A DNA stretch of 64,000 nt from assembly GCF_001050275.1 (NCBI RefSeq), contig NZ_BBYA01000008.1, positions 558,001 through 622,000 of the forward strand, in the 5' to 3' direction. Below the pieces are notes generated by a model. The model saw only the letters and a program-made list of their open reading frames with translations, ran no database searches and was not told where the DNA came from. Shown piece after piece: positions 1 through 8,128 of the stretch (within the stretch, counting starts at the first letter, position 1; the number at the start of each line of letters is the position of its first letter). This DNA comes from Leptolinea tardivitalis (GTDB lineage Bacteria > Chloroflexota > Anaerolineae > Anaerolineales > Anaerolineaceae). The translations under genes and the position numbers were made by a program.

Positions 1-1754
1 AATTCGACAACACGTTTGCTGTGGCCGGCTGTTTCACGTTCCCGTAATTCCAATGCATTTGACCAGCCTTCCAGGGTAGCTTCATATGCATTGGCCAATT
101 CAATGGATTTATGCTGAACAGCCTCTTCTGCTTTCTTCCGCTCTGTGATATCAAGAATGATACAAAAGACAAGATTCTCTTTTTTTATTTGAACAGGTGT
201 TGCGTGGATTTCGACTACGCGAGTTTCTCCGTTGCTGAGTTGTAATGTTTGAACAAATTTAGTTTGCCCTTCTCCAAAAAAACTATTGGTCATGGATTGA
301 ATAGGCCAATCAGAAAACTCATCTATTTCATCCAATTTCAATTTCCGCATTTGTTCAATTGTGTACCCGTAAAAATCTGCTGCAGATTGGTTTAAATCAA
401 CAATTTGATTGTTCTCTGGAGAAATCAACACCATAGCGACATCATGATTTTCAAACATGATGTGAAAACGATGTTCACTTTCTATTAATGCTTCCTGCGT
501 ATTTTTCCACTGGGTAAAATCTCGTGAAACAAGAAGCGCGCGTTTCTTATCCAAAGGCGAGATCACCCCGGAAAACCAGCTTGTTTTGCCATCGATGGAA
601 ACCGTATATTCGGATATTTCGGGTTTCTGTGTCGATAGAACGTTTTTAATCACGTTCAAGACATTTTCACCGGATTTATCTGGAATAAGATCTTTTACAT
701 GTTTCCCAACGATTTTCCTGTCTAATAAGGGAATCTTTTCCCTTGATTTGATCGGCAGGTCCAAAAAAAATCCATTTGTGTCAATGACAAGGACGAGGTC
801 TTGCATAGCTTCGAACAGCGCATTAAGTTCTCTGGTTCTATCTGATACACGCTGTTGCAGGATTCTATTTGAGAATAATAACAAAAGTGCACAGAAAGAT
901 ATGAATCCTGCACCTATCAACAGGTACCGAGAATTCTGCGGGGAGATCATTCGGGTCCCCAACCACCTTACATTGATCGTGTTGCTTTCCAAAGATGAAA
1001 TCTGTTTGAAACCACTTTCAACTGTATTCAAAAGTGTCAGATTCCCCTTTTTCACTGCACGATGAAATTGACCGGTATAAAGCGGGCTGGATGAATTGAA
1101 TTCGGATTGAATACCGTATTTATTTATGAAATATTCGGCAGGTGGTTTATCTACTACAAAGACCAATACTTGATGGTTTCTGGCAGCCTGGATAATGGAT
1201 TCATAGCTATCAAACTCGAGAAATTCTTCAATTCCTTGTGTTCGCAAATAAGAAACCGCATAATCCTGTTTTTTTACACCAACCTTGAAGCCTTTTAATG
1301 AAGCAGCATCCGTCAAACCGCTGATATTGTTTTTAAAATATATCGGAACTTCAATATCAGTATACGGTGCGGAAAAATCGAGATACTCCAGACGTTCTGC
1401 ATTCATGAAAGCAGTATCTATCACATCAAACTTCCCGGCTTTCATTTCTTGAATGGCTTTTTCCCATTTCATTGTAGAGATTTCTACTTTGATGCCAGTT
1501 TTTTGTTCCCACAGTCTCCATTCATCGATCAGGATACCCTGTGGATTCCCATTTTTATCTAGAAATGTATACGGAGGGTAGTTGTCATCCATTACAACAC
1601 GAATCGTCTCAATATTGGATGGATCGGAATTCTTTTTTGTCAGTCCCGAAAAAAAAGCAAAAAACAAAAGACAGAGCACAACTAAAGCACCTGTCTTAAA
1701 AATCCGACTTCTTGAGTCAACCGTTAAAACAAAATGTGGGAAGTTTGATCCCAT
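1..1754 (-). CDS. Membrane sensor: solute-binding domain, two PAS domains, start of an HD-GYP domain (3' end cut off)
   Basis: The reading frame enters at the left window edge with no stop, so the C-terminus is missing; about 584 codons are visible from ATG 1754. The N-terminus has a membrane helix (about residues 18-38). Next comes a family-3 periplasmic solute-binding domain (about 55-285) that includes the sequence VMDDNYPPYTFLDKNG, a second helix (about 290-315), two PAS domains with a DITERKKAEEA linker, and finally GWSNALELRERETAGHSKRV, the usual opening of an HD-GYP cyclic-di-GMP phosphodiesterase. Known family logic: ligand sensing outside the cell controls c-di-GMP hydrolysis inside. 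The catalytic HD and GYP residues lie outside the window, so activity cannot be judged. Confidence 0.85.
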   Translation of the reverse strand, partial: MGSNFPHFVLTVDSRSRIFKTGALVVLCLLFFAFFSGLTKKNSDPSNIETIRVVMDDNYPPYTFLDKNGNPQGILIDEWRLWEQKTGIKVEISTMKWEKAIQEMKAGKFDVIDTAFMNAERLEYLDFSAPYTDIEVPIYFKNNISGLTDAASLKGFKVGVKKQDYAVSYLRTQGIEEFLEFDSYESIIQAARNHQVLVFVVDKPPAEYFINKYGIQSEFNSSSPLYTGQFHRAVKKGNLTLLNTVESGFKQISSLESNTINVRWLGTRMISPQNSRYLLIGAGFISFCALLLLFSNRILQQRVSDRTRELNALFEAMQDLVLVIDTNGFFLDLPIKSREKIPLLDRKIVGKHVKDLIPDKSGENVLNVIKNVLSTQKPEISEYTVSIDGKTSWFSGVISPLDKKRALLVSRDFTQWKNTQEALIESEHRFHIMFENHDVAMVLISPENNQIVDLNQSAADFYGYTIEQMRKLKLDEIDEFSDWPIQSMTNSFFGEGQTKFVQTLQLSNGETRVVEIHATPVQIKKENLVFCIILDITERKKAEEAVQHKSIELANAYEATLEGWSNALELRERETAGHSKRVVE

Positions 1755-1857
1755 ATTGATTAACTTATCGTCTAATTTAGATAGAAGGTAAGAGAATTCG
1801 ACATCATTTTTCCTTACATTTTTGTTATATTTTTCAGGAAAAGAGGAATTAAGTAGA

Positions 1858-1904
1858 TAAAGGACAAGGCAACTTGGATTTTGTCAAAGTTGCCTTGTCC
1901 TTTA
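1858..1904 (-). terminator. Long hairpin between tRNA-Asp and the sensor gene
   Basis: Positions 1858-1875 and 1887-1904 form a perfect 18-bp inverted repeat around an 11-nt loop. It lies just downstream of tRNA-Asp on the minus strand and upstream of the sensor start at 1754. No strong T-run follows, so it may be a terminator with weak U-tract or an RNA-processing signal for the tRNA. Confidence 0.6.
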
Positions 1905-1917
1905 CTTCAAAATACTC

Positions 1918-1993
1918 TGGCGGGAGCGACGGGGTTCGAACCCGCGATCTCGGCCTTGACAGGGCCGCATGTTAGCCGCTACACCACGCCCCC
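1918..1993 (-). tRNA. tRNA-Asp (anticodon GTC), CCA encoded
   Basis: The minus strand folds into a cloverleaf. The 7-bp acceptor stem GGGGGCG/CGCTCCC has one G-T pair, the T-loop is GGTTCGAACC, and the anticodon loop CTGTCAA carries GTC. The discriminator G at 1921 is followed by CCA (1920-1918), so the 3' CCA is encoded. The mature molecule without CCA spans 1921-1993. Confidence 0.95.
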
Positions 1994-2069
1994 GAGCGAT
2001 TTGAATATTATCATAAGGGGATTCTTTCGTCAACCCATTTGCATAATCGGTTTATAATCCTCTTGTACT

Positions 2070-2474
2070 ATGAATCACGACTTTCCACGCTTACCTGTTC
2101 TGCTTACTTCTTTATTTCTCACCGTAACCGGCCTGGGGGGACTGGCCGTGATTATCATTAATACGGTTCCTACGCTGGGTCCTCGCTGGCTTTTTTATTT
2201 TTTTCTCTTCCTCAGTATTTCAGGCCTTAGTATGCCGGCGACCGATTTTTTAAATCGTCGTTTTCCCTCCAGACCTCGGGCTGGAGCCAATGTTATAGTT
2301 CGCCAGTCTGTGTGGGTTGGAGTATATGGATGCATATTGGCCTGGCTTCAATTTGGACGGATTCTAAATTCTGGATTAGTGTTATTTCTGGCAACCGGAA
2401 TTATCGCCATTGAATTGCTTATCCGGATGAACGAACGAAGCCGGTATGAACTAACCGTGCACGATGAAAACTAA
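2070..2474 (+). CDS. Small four-helix membrane protein of unknown function
   Basis: This 134-residue protein has about four hydrophobic segments (near residues 10-30, 38-56, 76-95 and 100-118) joined by short basic loops, and no recognisable catalytic motif. Its stop overlaps the selA start by 11 bp, which suggests translational coupling. A TATAAT hexamer at 2053-2058 lies only about 12 bp upstream of the ATG and no clear Shine-Dalgarno sequence is visible, so the transcript could be nearly leaderless. I do not recognise the family, and linkage to selA is the only hint of its role. Confidence 0.75.
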   Translation: MNHDFPRLPVLLTSLFLTVTGLGGLAVIIINTVPTLGPRWLFYFFLFLSISGLSMPATDFLNRRFPSRPRAGANVIVRQSVWVGVYGCILAWLQFGRILNSGLVLFLATGIIAIELLIRMNERSRYELTVHDEN

Positions 2475-3846
2475 TCTTGCTGACATTCCTTCAGTTGAAC
2501 GGATTTTGCAATTCCCTCATATAAAAGAATGTATAACAAATTTTGGCCGCCCACTGGTATTGGGTGAAATTCGGATTGTTCTAGATACTATCCGTAAAAA
2601 CGCAGAAAAGGGGTGTGAAATTCCCGAGAATGACGAATTGATCCGTCAATTGGATGCTTCTCTGCAAGAAATTGAAAATAAATCAACTCGGCCAGTCATT
2701 AATGCGACTGGAGTGATTCTACATACAAATCTTGGCAGAGCTCCGCTTAGTCAGTCAGCTATATCCGCGATGCAAGAAAGTTCTGCCGGGTATTCCTCAT
2801 TGGAATTTGATATTCTCACGGGAAGCCGGCGTAAACGGACTGAACCTGCCGAATATTTACTAAAAAAACTGCTCGGTATTGATGAAGCGTTGATTGTAAA
2901 CAACAATGCATCTGCGGTCATGCTGGTATTATCTGCTTTGGCTTCCAATAGAAAAGTAGTTATAGCCCGAAGTCAGATTGTAGAAATAGGTGGTGGATTT
3001 CGATTACCTGATATTCTGAAACAATCGGGCGCTCATCTGATAGAAATAGGAACGACCAATCAGATACGTCTCACAGATTATGAAAATGGAATTCGAGAGG
3101 GCGGAAAGCTGATTTTACGAACTCATCCTTCGAATTTTAAGATCATCGGATATACCGGTGAACCAAAACTCACTGAGATCTGCAAATTGGCATCAAGTTT
3201 AAAAATACCTGTTGTTGATGATCTCGGTTCCGGGGCTATTCTAGATACAACAAAATTCGGTCTTGCACATGAGCCTATGGTTCAAGAGTCTTTGATGGCT
3301 GGTGCCGATGTTGTCTGTTTTTCCGGGGACAAGCTTCTGGGAGGACCTCAGTCAGGAATCATTGTTGGCAAGAAAGAATATCTTGGAAAGATAAAAAAGC
3401 ATCCACTTGCTCGAGCCTTAAGAGCAGATAAAGTATTGCTTTCTGGCCTTGAAGCAACCCTTAAGGAATATCTGAAAGATAAAGCTGAAGAAAGAATACC
3501 CGTATGGAAAATGATCTCTGAAAAAGAGAATTCTTTGAAAAAACGTGCTGAGGCATGGTCAGAGAAAATTGGTTTCGGGATGGTAATTTCAGGGAAGTCA
3601 ACAATTGGGGGTGGCAGTTTGCCGGAAGAAACTTTACCAACCTGGTTGTTTTCGTTACAGGTAAAGCATCCCGACGCATTTTTGAAGAAATTGCGTTATT
3701 CCACCTTGCCTATTCTGGCGCGCATTCAGAATGACTTGATTGTATTTGACCCCCGTACTGTTTTGGAAGAACAAGACGAAGTATTGGTATCATCCATTAT
3801 TAAAATCTTGCAGGAAACTAGAGAAAACTATGAAAAACGAACTTGA
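2464..3846 (+). CDS. selA: L-seryl-tRNA(Sec) selenium transferase SelA
   Basis: SelA converts seryl-tRNA(Sec) to selenocysteinyl-tRNA(Sec) using selenophosphate, as a PLP enzyme in the cytoplasm. The 460-residue length fits the family (about 460). The N-terminal helical tRNA-binding part is followed by the INATGVILHTNLGRAPLS segment, and the PLP lysine is probably K290 in FSGDKLLGGPQSG. Known partners are SelB, SelD and tRNA-Sec; none lies in this window, so the selenocysteine pathway must be completed elsewhere if it works. The frame overlaps its upstream neighbour by 11 bp and the following peptidase by 17 bp. Confidence 0.95.
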   Translation: MKTNLADIPSVERILQFPHIKECITNFGRPLVLGEIRIVLDTIRKNAEKGCEIPENDELIRQLDASLQEIENKSTRPVINATGVILHTNLGRAPLSQSAISAMQESSAGYSSLEFDILTGSRRKRTEPAEYLLKKLLGIDEALIVNNNASAVMLVLSALASNRKVVIARSQIVEIGGGFRLPDILKQSGAHLIEIGTTNQIRLTDYENGIREGGKLILRTHPSNFKIIGYTGEPKLTEICKLASSLKIPVVDDLGSGAILDTTKFGLAHEPMVQESLMAGADVVCFSGDKLLGGPQSGIIVGKKEYLGKIKKHPLARALRADKVLLSGLEATLKEYLKDKAEERIPVWKMISEKENSLKKRAEAWSEKIGFGMVISGKSTIGGGSLPEETLPTWLFSLQVKHPDAFLKKLRYSTLPILARIQNDLIVFDPRTVLEEQDEVLVSSIIKILQETRENYEKRT

Positions 3847-5065
3847 ACAACTGATGAAATCCAATGGAATTGCAGCCATATTAATTACGGGTGCAGCAGA
3901 CCACAACCCGGCTATGACGTATTTTACCGGTCATGTACATGTATCTCATGGGGACCTGGTTATTAAACCCGGAGAAAAACCCATTCTCTTCCATGATCCA
4001 ATGGAAAGGGAAGAAGCTGCCAAAACCGGATGCGTATTGAAGTCATACCTTAACCATCCGTACGCCGAATTGGTCAAAGAAACGAATGGTGATAAATCAA
4101 AGATGGATGCGCGAAAATTCGCCCATGTCCTGGAAGATTGTGGTGTCACATCTGGAAAAGTGGTTTTATATGGGCAGAGCGATGCAGGTAAGGCTTATTC
4201 GGCGATTAAAGGAGTTATTGAATATTTGCCAGACGTTGAATTTCAGGCTGATTGGGATGAGAACCTGCTTTACAAAGCCATGACAACCAAAGATGAAAAT
4301 GAATTGAACCAGATCAGAGATATGGGTCGGGTTACTACCGATGTTGTTGGAAGAGTGGCTGATTTCCTATCTCAACAAAAATCAAAGGGTAATCAGTTGG
4401 TCAAAAAGTCGGGAGAACCGGTGACAATTGGCGAAGTTAAGAATATGATCAACCTCTGGCTGGCCGAAGGTGGTGCTGAAAACCCGGAAGCCACAATTTT
4501 TTCACTGGGGCGTGATGCCGGAATTCCCCATTCAACGGGAACAAATTCTGAAGGATTACGCCTGGGAGAGACAATCGTTTTCGATATTTTCCCCTGTCAA
4601 TTTGGAGGCGGTTTTTTCTATGATTTCACCAGAACCTGGTGTCTGGGGTACGCACCCGATAATGTAGTAAAACTTTATGATGATGTAAAAAAAGTATATG
4701 ATACTGTTGTTTCGGAACTCAAACCGAATACACTATGCAATTCCTATCAAAAAAGGACCTGTGAACTATATGAGAATATGGGGCATCCAACCATGCGTAC
4801 CCATAAAAATACCGAGGTGGGATACAACCATTCCATAGGTCATGGTGTCGGATTACGTATTCATGAAAAACCCTGGTTTGGTGATAAGGCCGATGAAACC
4901 GATGTTTTGAAACCTGGTTCGGTTTTCACTATTGAACCCGGTTTGTATTATCCGGATAAAGGTATGGGCGTCAGAATAGAAGACACCTACTGTGTGAATC
5001 ATAAAAATCAGATTGAGTTGATGGCCGAATACCCGTATGATCTTGTGCTCCCTATTCGATCTTGA
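3830..5065 (+). CDS. M24 family peptidase (Xaa-Pro aminopeptidase type)
   Basis: The protein is a probable cytoplasmic metallopeptidase that removes N-terminal residues next to proline. The C-terminal pita-bread domain shows the usual ligand pattern: D in VFDIFP, D in YDFTRTW, H in GHGVGL, E in TIEPGLYYP and E in VRIEDT. The N-terminal creatinase-like domain occupies about residues 1-165. I place the start at ATG 3830 (411 aa), inside the selA 3' end. An upstream in-frame ATG at 3740 would add 30 residues that merely read through selA in another frame. Substrate is not determinable, and creatinase or prolidase relatives remain possible. Confidence 0.85.
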   Translation: MKNELEQLMKSNGIAAILITGAADHNPAMTYFTGHVHVSHGDLVIKPGEKPILFHDPMEREEAAKTGCVLKSYLNHPYAELVKETNGDKSKMDARKFAHVLEDCGVTSGKVVLYGQSDAGKAYSAIKGVIEYLPDVEFQADWDENLLYKAMTTKDENELNQIRDMGRVTTDVVGRVADFLSQQKSKGNQLVKKSGEPVTIGEVKNMINLWLAEGGAENPEATIFSLGRDAGIPHSTGTNSEGLRLGETIVFDIFPCQFGGGFFYDFTRTWCLGYAPDNVVKLYDDVKKVYDTVVSELKPNTLCNSYQKRTCELYENMGHPTMRTHKNTEVGYNHSIGHGVGLRIHEKPWFGDKADETDVLKPGSVFTIEPGLYYPDKGMGVRIEDTYCVNHKNQIELMAEYPYDLVLPIRS

Positions 5066-5082
5066 ATTTATAATGGAACAAT

Positions 5083-6111
5083 ATGACAGAAATTAAAACG
5101 GCAAGAATACTTGGAATCGAATCGTCCTGCGATGAAACCGCTGCTGCGGTAATTGAAAATGGGAACAATCTGTTAGCCAGTTCAGTTGCTACACAGATTG
5201 AACTGCATAAAAAATTTGGCGGTGTTTTTCCCGAAGTCGCTTCAAGGCAGCATACGTTGAGTATCTACCCCATTATTGAAGAAACCCTGCTGAAAGCACA
5301 TCTGAGTTGGGATGATATTGATGCCATTGCGGCTACCCGCGGCCCCGGATTAGCTGGTTCTCTGGTGGTAGGATTTAACGCGGCCAAGGGAATTGCTCTG
5401 GCTCGAAACCTTCCATTGATAGGGGTAAATCATCTCGAAGGGCATATTTATTCCGCCTGGGTGAAACCGGAAATTTCTGACCGGTTTACACCTCCAGAAT
5501 TTCCGGTGATGGCTTTGCTGGTTTCCGGTGGTCACACTGAATTGAATTTGATGGAAGGTCATCTGAACTACCGTCGTTTGGGAGCTACTCTCGATGATGC
5601 CGCAGGTGAAGCTTTCGATAAGGTTGCCCGCCTGCTCGGATTGCCTTATCCGGGCGGGCCATCCATCCAGAAGGCTGCAGAGACTGGCAATCCAACGGCA
5701 TTCAATTTCCCGAGGGCCAGGTTGGAAGGTGGCTGGGATTTTTCTTTCAGTGGTTTGAAAACAGCTGTTTTGCGCACAATCAAACATATGGAAGAAGACG
5801 GTAAAGATATTCCCGTTGCTGATATGGCCGCCAGTTTTCAAGAGGCGGTAGTAGATGTTTTACTTACAAAGACAATGGCAGCGGCACGTGAATACAAGGT
5901 AAAGGAAATTGTTGTTGCAGGCGGAGTTTCCGCCAATAAGGCGCTGCGTTCGGCTTTTACAGGACAGGGAGAATTTCCCGTTCACATACCCCCGCTTTAC
6001 CTTTGCACCGATAATGCAGCCATGATTGCCTCAGCCGGATATTACCGGTTTGTTCACGGCCATATTGATTCTCTGGATATGGACGTTTTACCAAATTGGC
6101 CGTTAAGCTGA
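5083..6111 (+). CDS. tsaD: tRNA N6-threonylcarbamoyladenosine transferase TsaD
   Basis: TsaD transfers the threonylcarbamoyl group to A37 of ANN-decoding tRNAs, with TsaB and TsaE as partners. The 342-residue length is typical. Visible marks are the ASKHA opening [13 protein letters not shown], the metal-binding H117 and H121 in NHLEGHIYS, the VSGGHTEL phosphate loop, the [12 protein letters not shown] motif and the late aspartate in CTDNAAMIA. It begins 17 bp after the peptidase gene and probably shares its transcript. No key residue is missing. Confidence 0.97.
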   Translation: MTEIKTARILGIESSCDETAAAVIENGNNLLASSVATQIELHKKFGGVFPEVASRQHTLSIYPIIEETLLKAHLSWDDIDAIAATRGPGLAGSLVVGFNAAKGIALARNLPLIGVNHLEGHIYSAWVKPEISDRFTPPEFPVMALLVSGGHTELNLMEGHLNYRRLGATLDDAAGEAFDKVARLLGLPYPGGPSIQKAAETGNPTAFNFPRARLEGGWDFSFSGLKTAVLRTIKHMEEDGKDIPVADMAASFQEAVVDVLLTKTMAAAREYKVKEIVVAGGVSANKALRSAFTGQGEFPVHIPPLYLCTDNAAMIASAGYYRFVHGHIDSLDMDVLPNWPLS

Positions 6112-6182
6112 ATGGTTTCAAACGTCCCACGGCAATATTTTTGAGCAATAAGCACTTTTTTATTCGTATCAAAGGAGAACTG

Positions 6183-6593
6183 ATGGACGCAAAAGTAATC
6201 TGGAAAAATAAAATGAGTTTTGATGGAACATCGGATTCTGGATTTGTTGTTCCGCTTGGGACAGATCCGGAATTGGGTGGCGATAATGATGGCTTCCGTC
6301 CGCTGGAATTATTTGCCATTGGGCTGGGTGGCTGCACCGGAATGGATGTCGTCTCAATTCTTGCAAAAAAGAAACAAAAGATTCATACCTTTGAAGTGAA
6401 GGTTCATGTTGATAAATCTACCGATCACCCAAAGGTATTTACCAAAGTGGAAGTGGAATATATCGTTTCAGGTGAAGATATTGACCGTGCAGCCGTTGAA
6501 CGTGCCGTTGAATTATCTGTTACAAAATATTGTCCGGCACAAGCCATGTTATCAAAATCCGTACCAATTACTCATAAAATCACAATCAAGTGA
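6183..6593 (+). CDS. OsmC/Ohr family peroxide-reducing protein
   Basis: OsmC-family proteins reduce organic hydroperoxides with two cysteines. This 136-residue protein keeps both: C51 in LGGCTGMDV and C117 in KYCPAQAM. The start at 6183 is chosen because an AAAGGAG Shine-Dalgarno lies just upstream; a longer frame from 6096 has no such site. It is last in the run from the small membrane protein through tsaD and ends at a strong terminator. Membership of the OsmC subgroup, rather than Ohr, is suggested by the short N-terminus but is not certain. Confidence 0.9.
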   Translation: MDAKVIWKNKMSFDGTSDSGFVVPLGTDPELGGDNDGFRPLELFAIGLGGCTGMDVVSILAKKKQKIHTFEVKVHVDKSTDHPKVFTKVEVEYIVSGEDIDRAAVERAVELSVTKYCPAQAMLSKSVPITHKITIK

Positions 6594-6606
6594 TATCGCG
6601 ATATCC

Positions 6607-6637
6607 AAAAAAGCAAACTTCATCAGTTTGCTTTTTT
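6607..6637. terminator. Bidirectional rho-independent terminator
   Basis: A 13-bp stem (6607-6619 with 6625-6637) with a 5-nt loop carries an A-run on one side and a T-run on the other. It lies between the convergent OsmC gene and the LysM/M23 gene, so it can stop transcripts from both directions. Confidence 0.85.
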
Positions 6638-6639
6638 TA

Positions 6640-8121
6640 TTACGGTGCCTCTGATTGAATTTGACTGGCAGCATCTGAACACTCACAAGCTTCAACAATT
6701 CGGCTATATTTTGTTAGTGTACCCTGGTATGGTACCTTTCCATTTTTTGCCACCCAACCTTCAATATCAAAAGGAATGGGACCATCTGCCGGAATCCATT
6801 CCCCGTTATATTTTCGGGCGATGTGAATATGTGTTCCGGTTGCATGACCACCTTCACAAGAAGGTCTTCCGATGCGGTCGCCAGCTTTTACTCTGACGCC
6901 TGCTTTTATTTGATCCGAGGAAGCCAGGTGAAGATAAAAAATAACCCATCCAGTACGCTCATCACCATCGCCATCAAGATCCAACACGGCTATAGCCGGT
7001 TCTGATCTTGAAATGATGCCATCGGCCATAGCCACAACAATTTCTGACGTTTCAGAGCATCCTCCAACTACAGCCGGAGGGGCAAAATCAATGGCAGCCA
7101 ATGGAGCATCTTCACCCCAGGCAGAGTGCGGTCCACCGGTATATGCCCAGGATTTGCCTCCTAGAAAAGGAAACCTTAATGGAGGTTGTTTTAAGCTACC
7201 GGGAATAAAGTTTGTATCACCAGCCCATGGGTCTCCAAACATTTTCTTGTATGTAAGGTAGAGGCCTTCGGGGCTGATGGATTTTTTATACTCGTTTTGT
7301 GGCAAAACTCGGGCAAAATAATACTGAATAGCCACTGAACCGGCATTTTGCCAGGGATCAGGACGTTCCAGCTGCCCATCTGACAGATCAAATATTTTTA
7401 ATTTGCCAATTCGCCAGTCATAGTATCCATTGCATAAATAATTCACTGCCCAACTGAGCTGCAGATAAAGTCCTTTGTGTGCAGTATCTTTGAATCCGAG
7501 AGGATAATTTTCAATATCAACATCTGTTTTTGAACCAGAAAGGGCACCCGTCTGGTACTCAATAATTGCCAGGATCAACCTGGGACTTACACTATAATTT
7601 TGTGCCAGTAGATTTACCAATTCGCCGCCACGCCGGTTAGCTCCAGAAGCATAGGTAGTGTAGTTTTTTAACCATCCCGGTTGTTCGTTAACGTATGCCA
7701 CCGGATCAAACCCAATTTGTGCTGGCCCGTAAACAAATTCACTATCAGGAATGATTTGGAATGGAGTTCCCCACAATGACTGGTAGTAAATAGGAATTTT
7801 CATAGGGAAACCCGGCGGCATGGTCGATGCGTCATTGGGGATGATGGGGTTGGCTTCATGAATTTCTTTTATGGTGGTATTGAAATGAGAAGCCAGGCCG
7901 GGAAGTGTGTCGCCCGATCGTGCTGTGTAATCAATCAATTGCCCGGGGGTAAAAGCCTGACGTTGTGGAAGGGGAGTTGCCGTAGCCTCCCCCTCTTCTA
8001 CTTCATTTCCATCAGAGGGTGGTAGAGCTTCTTCTTCTGCAAGAGGCGGGGTAACACAGGCAGTAATCTGGAATAGCAAAAAAAATGCTGCCATCCAATG
8101 TGATAATTTCATTCGATCCAT
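6640..8121 (-). CDS. LysM/M23A-type metallopeptidase lipoprotein (copy 3 of the tandem set)
   Basis: A lipoprotein signal ends at FQITAC with C22. An acidic Pro/Thr linker is followed by a LysM domain (about 62-112), a conserved region of about 200 residues with no assigned family, and a C-terminal M23 peptidase. Zinc-site candidates are H in GGPHSAWG, D thirteen residues later in AAIDFAPP, and the last H of TGTHIH; CEGG precedes the HxH. The H-to-D spacing matches LasA/beta-lytic (M23A) enzymes as I recall them. The predicted role is cell-wall cleavage at the outer face of the membrane. It follows its paralogue by 7 bp and is last in the run. Confidence 0.85.
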   Translation of the reverse strand: MDRMKLSHWMAAFFLLFQITACVTPPLAEEEALPPSDGNEVEEGEATATPLPQRQAFTPGQLIDYTARSGDTLPGLASHFNTTIKEIHEANPIIPNDASTMPPGFPMKIPIYYQSLWGTPFQIIPDSEFVYGPAQIGFDPVAYVNEQPGWLKNYTTYASGANRRGGELVNLLAQNYSVSPRLILAIIEYQTGALSGSKTDVDIENYPLGFKDTAHKGLYLQLSWAVNYLCNGYYDWRIGKLKIFDLSDGQLERPDPWQNAGSVAIQYYFARVLPQNEYKKSISPEGLYLTYKKMFGDPWAGDTNFIPGSLKQPPLRFPFLGGKSWAYTGGPHSAWGEDAPLAAIDFAPPAVVGGCSETSEIVVAMADGIISRSEPAIAVLDLDGDGDERTGWVIFYLHLASSDQIKAGVRVKAGDRIGRPSCEGGHATGTHIHIARKYNGEWIPADGPIPFDIEGWVAKNGKVPYQGTLTKYSRIVEACECSDAASQIQSEAP

Positions 8122-8128
8122 TTTTTGG

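Noticed and set aside
586-1065. 159-codon plus-strand frame
   Set aside because: It lies antisense within the sensor gene, whose minus-strand translation gives recognisable PAS and solute-binding domains.
3740-3829. 30-codon N-terminal extension of the M24 peptidase
   Set aside because: It reads through selA in another frame, and the ATG at 3830 fits family length.
5350-5841. 163-codon minus-strand frame
   Set aside because: It lies entirely inside tsaD, which has all family motifs; the antisense product has no recognisable domain.
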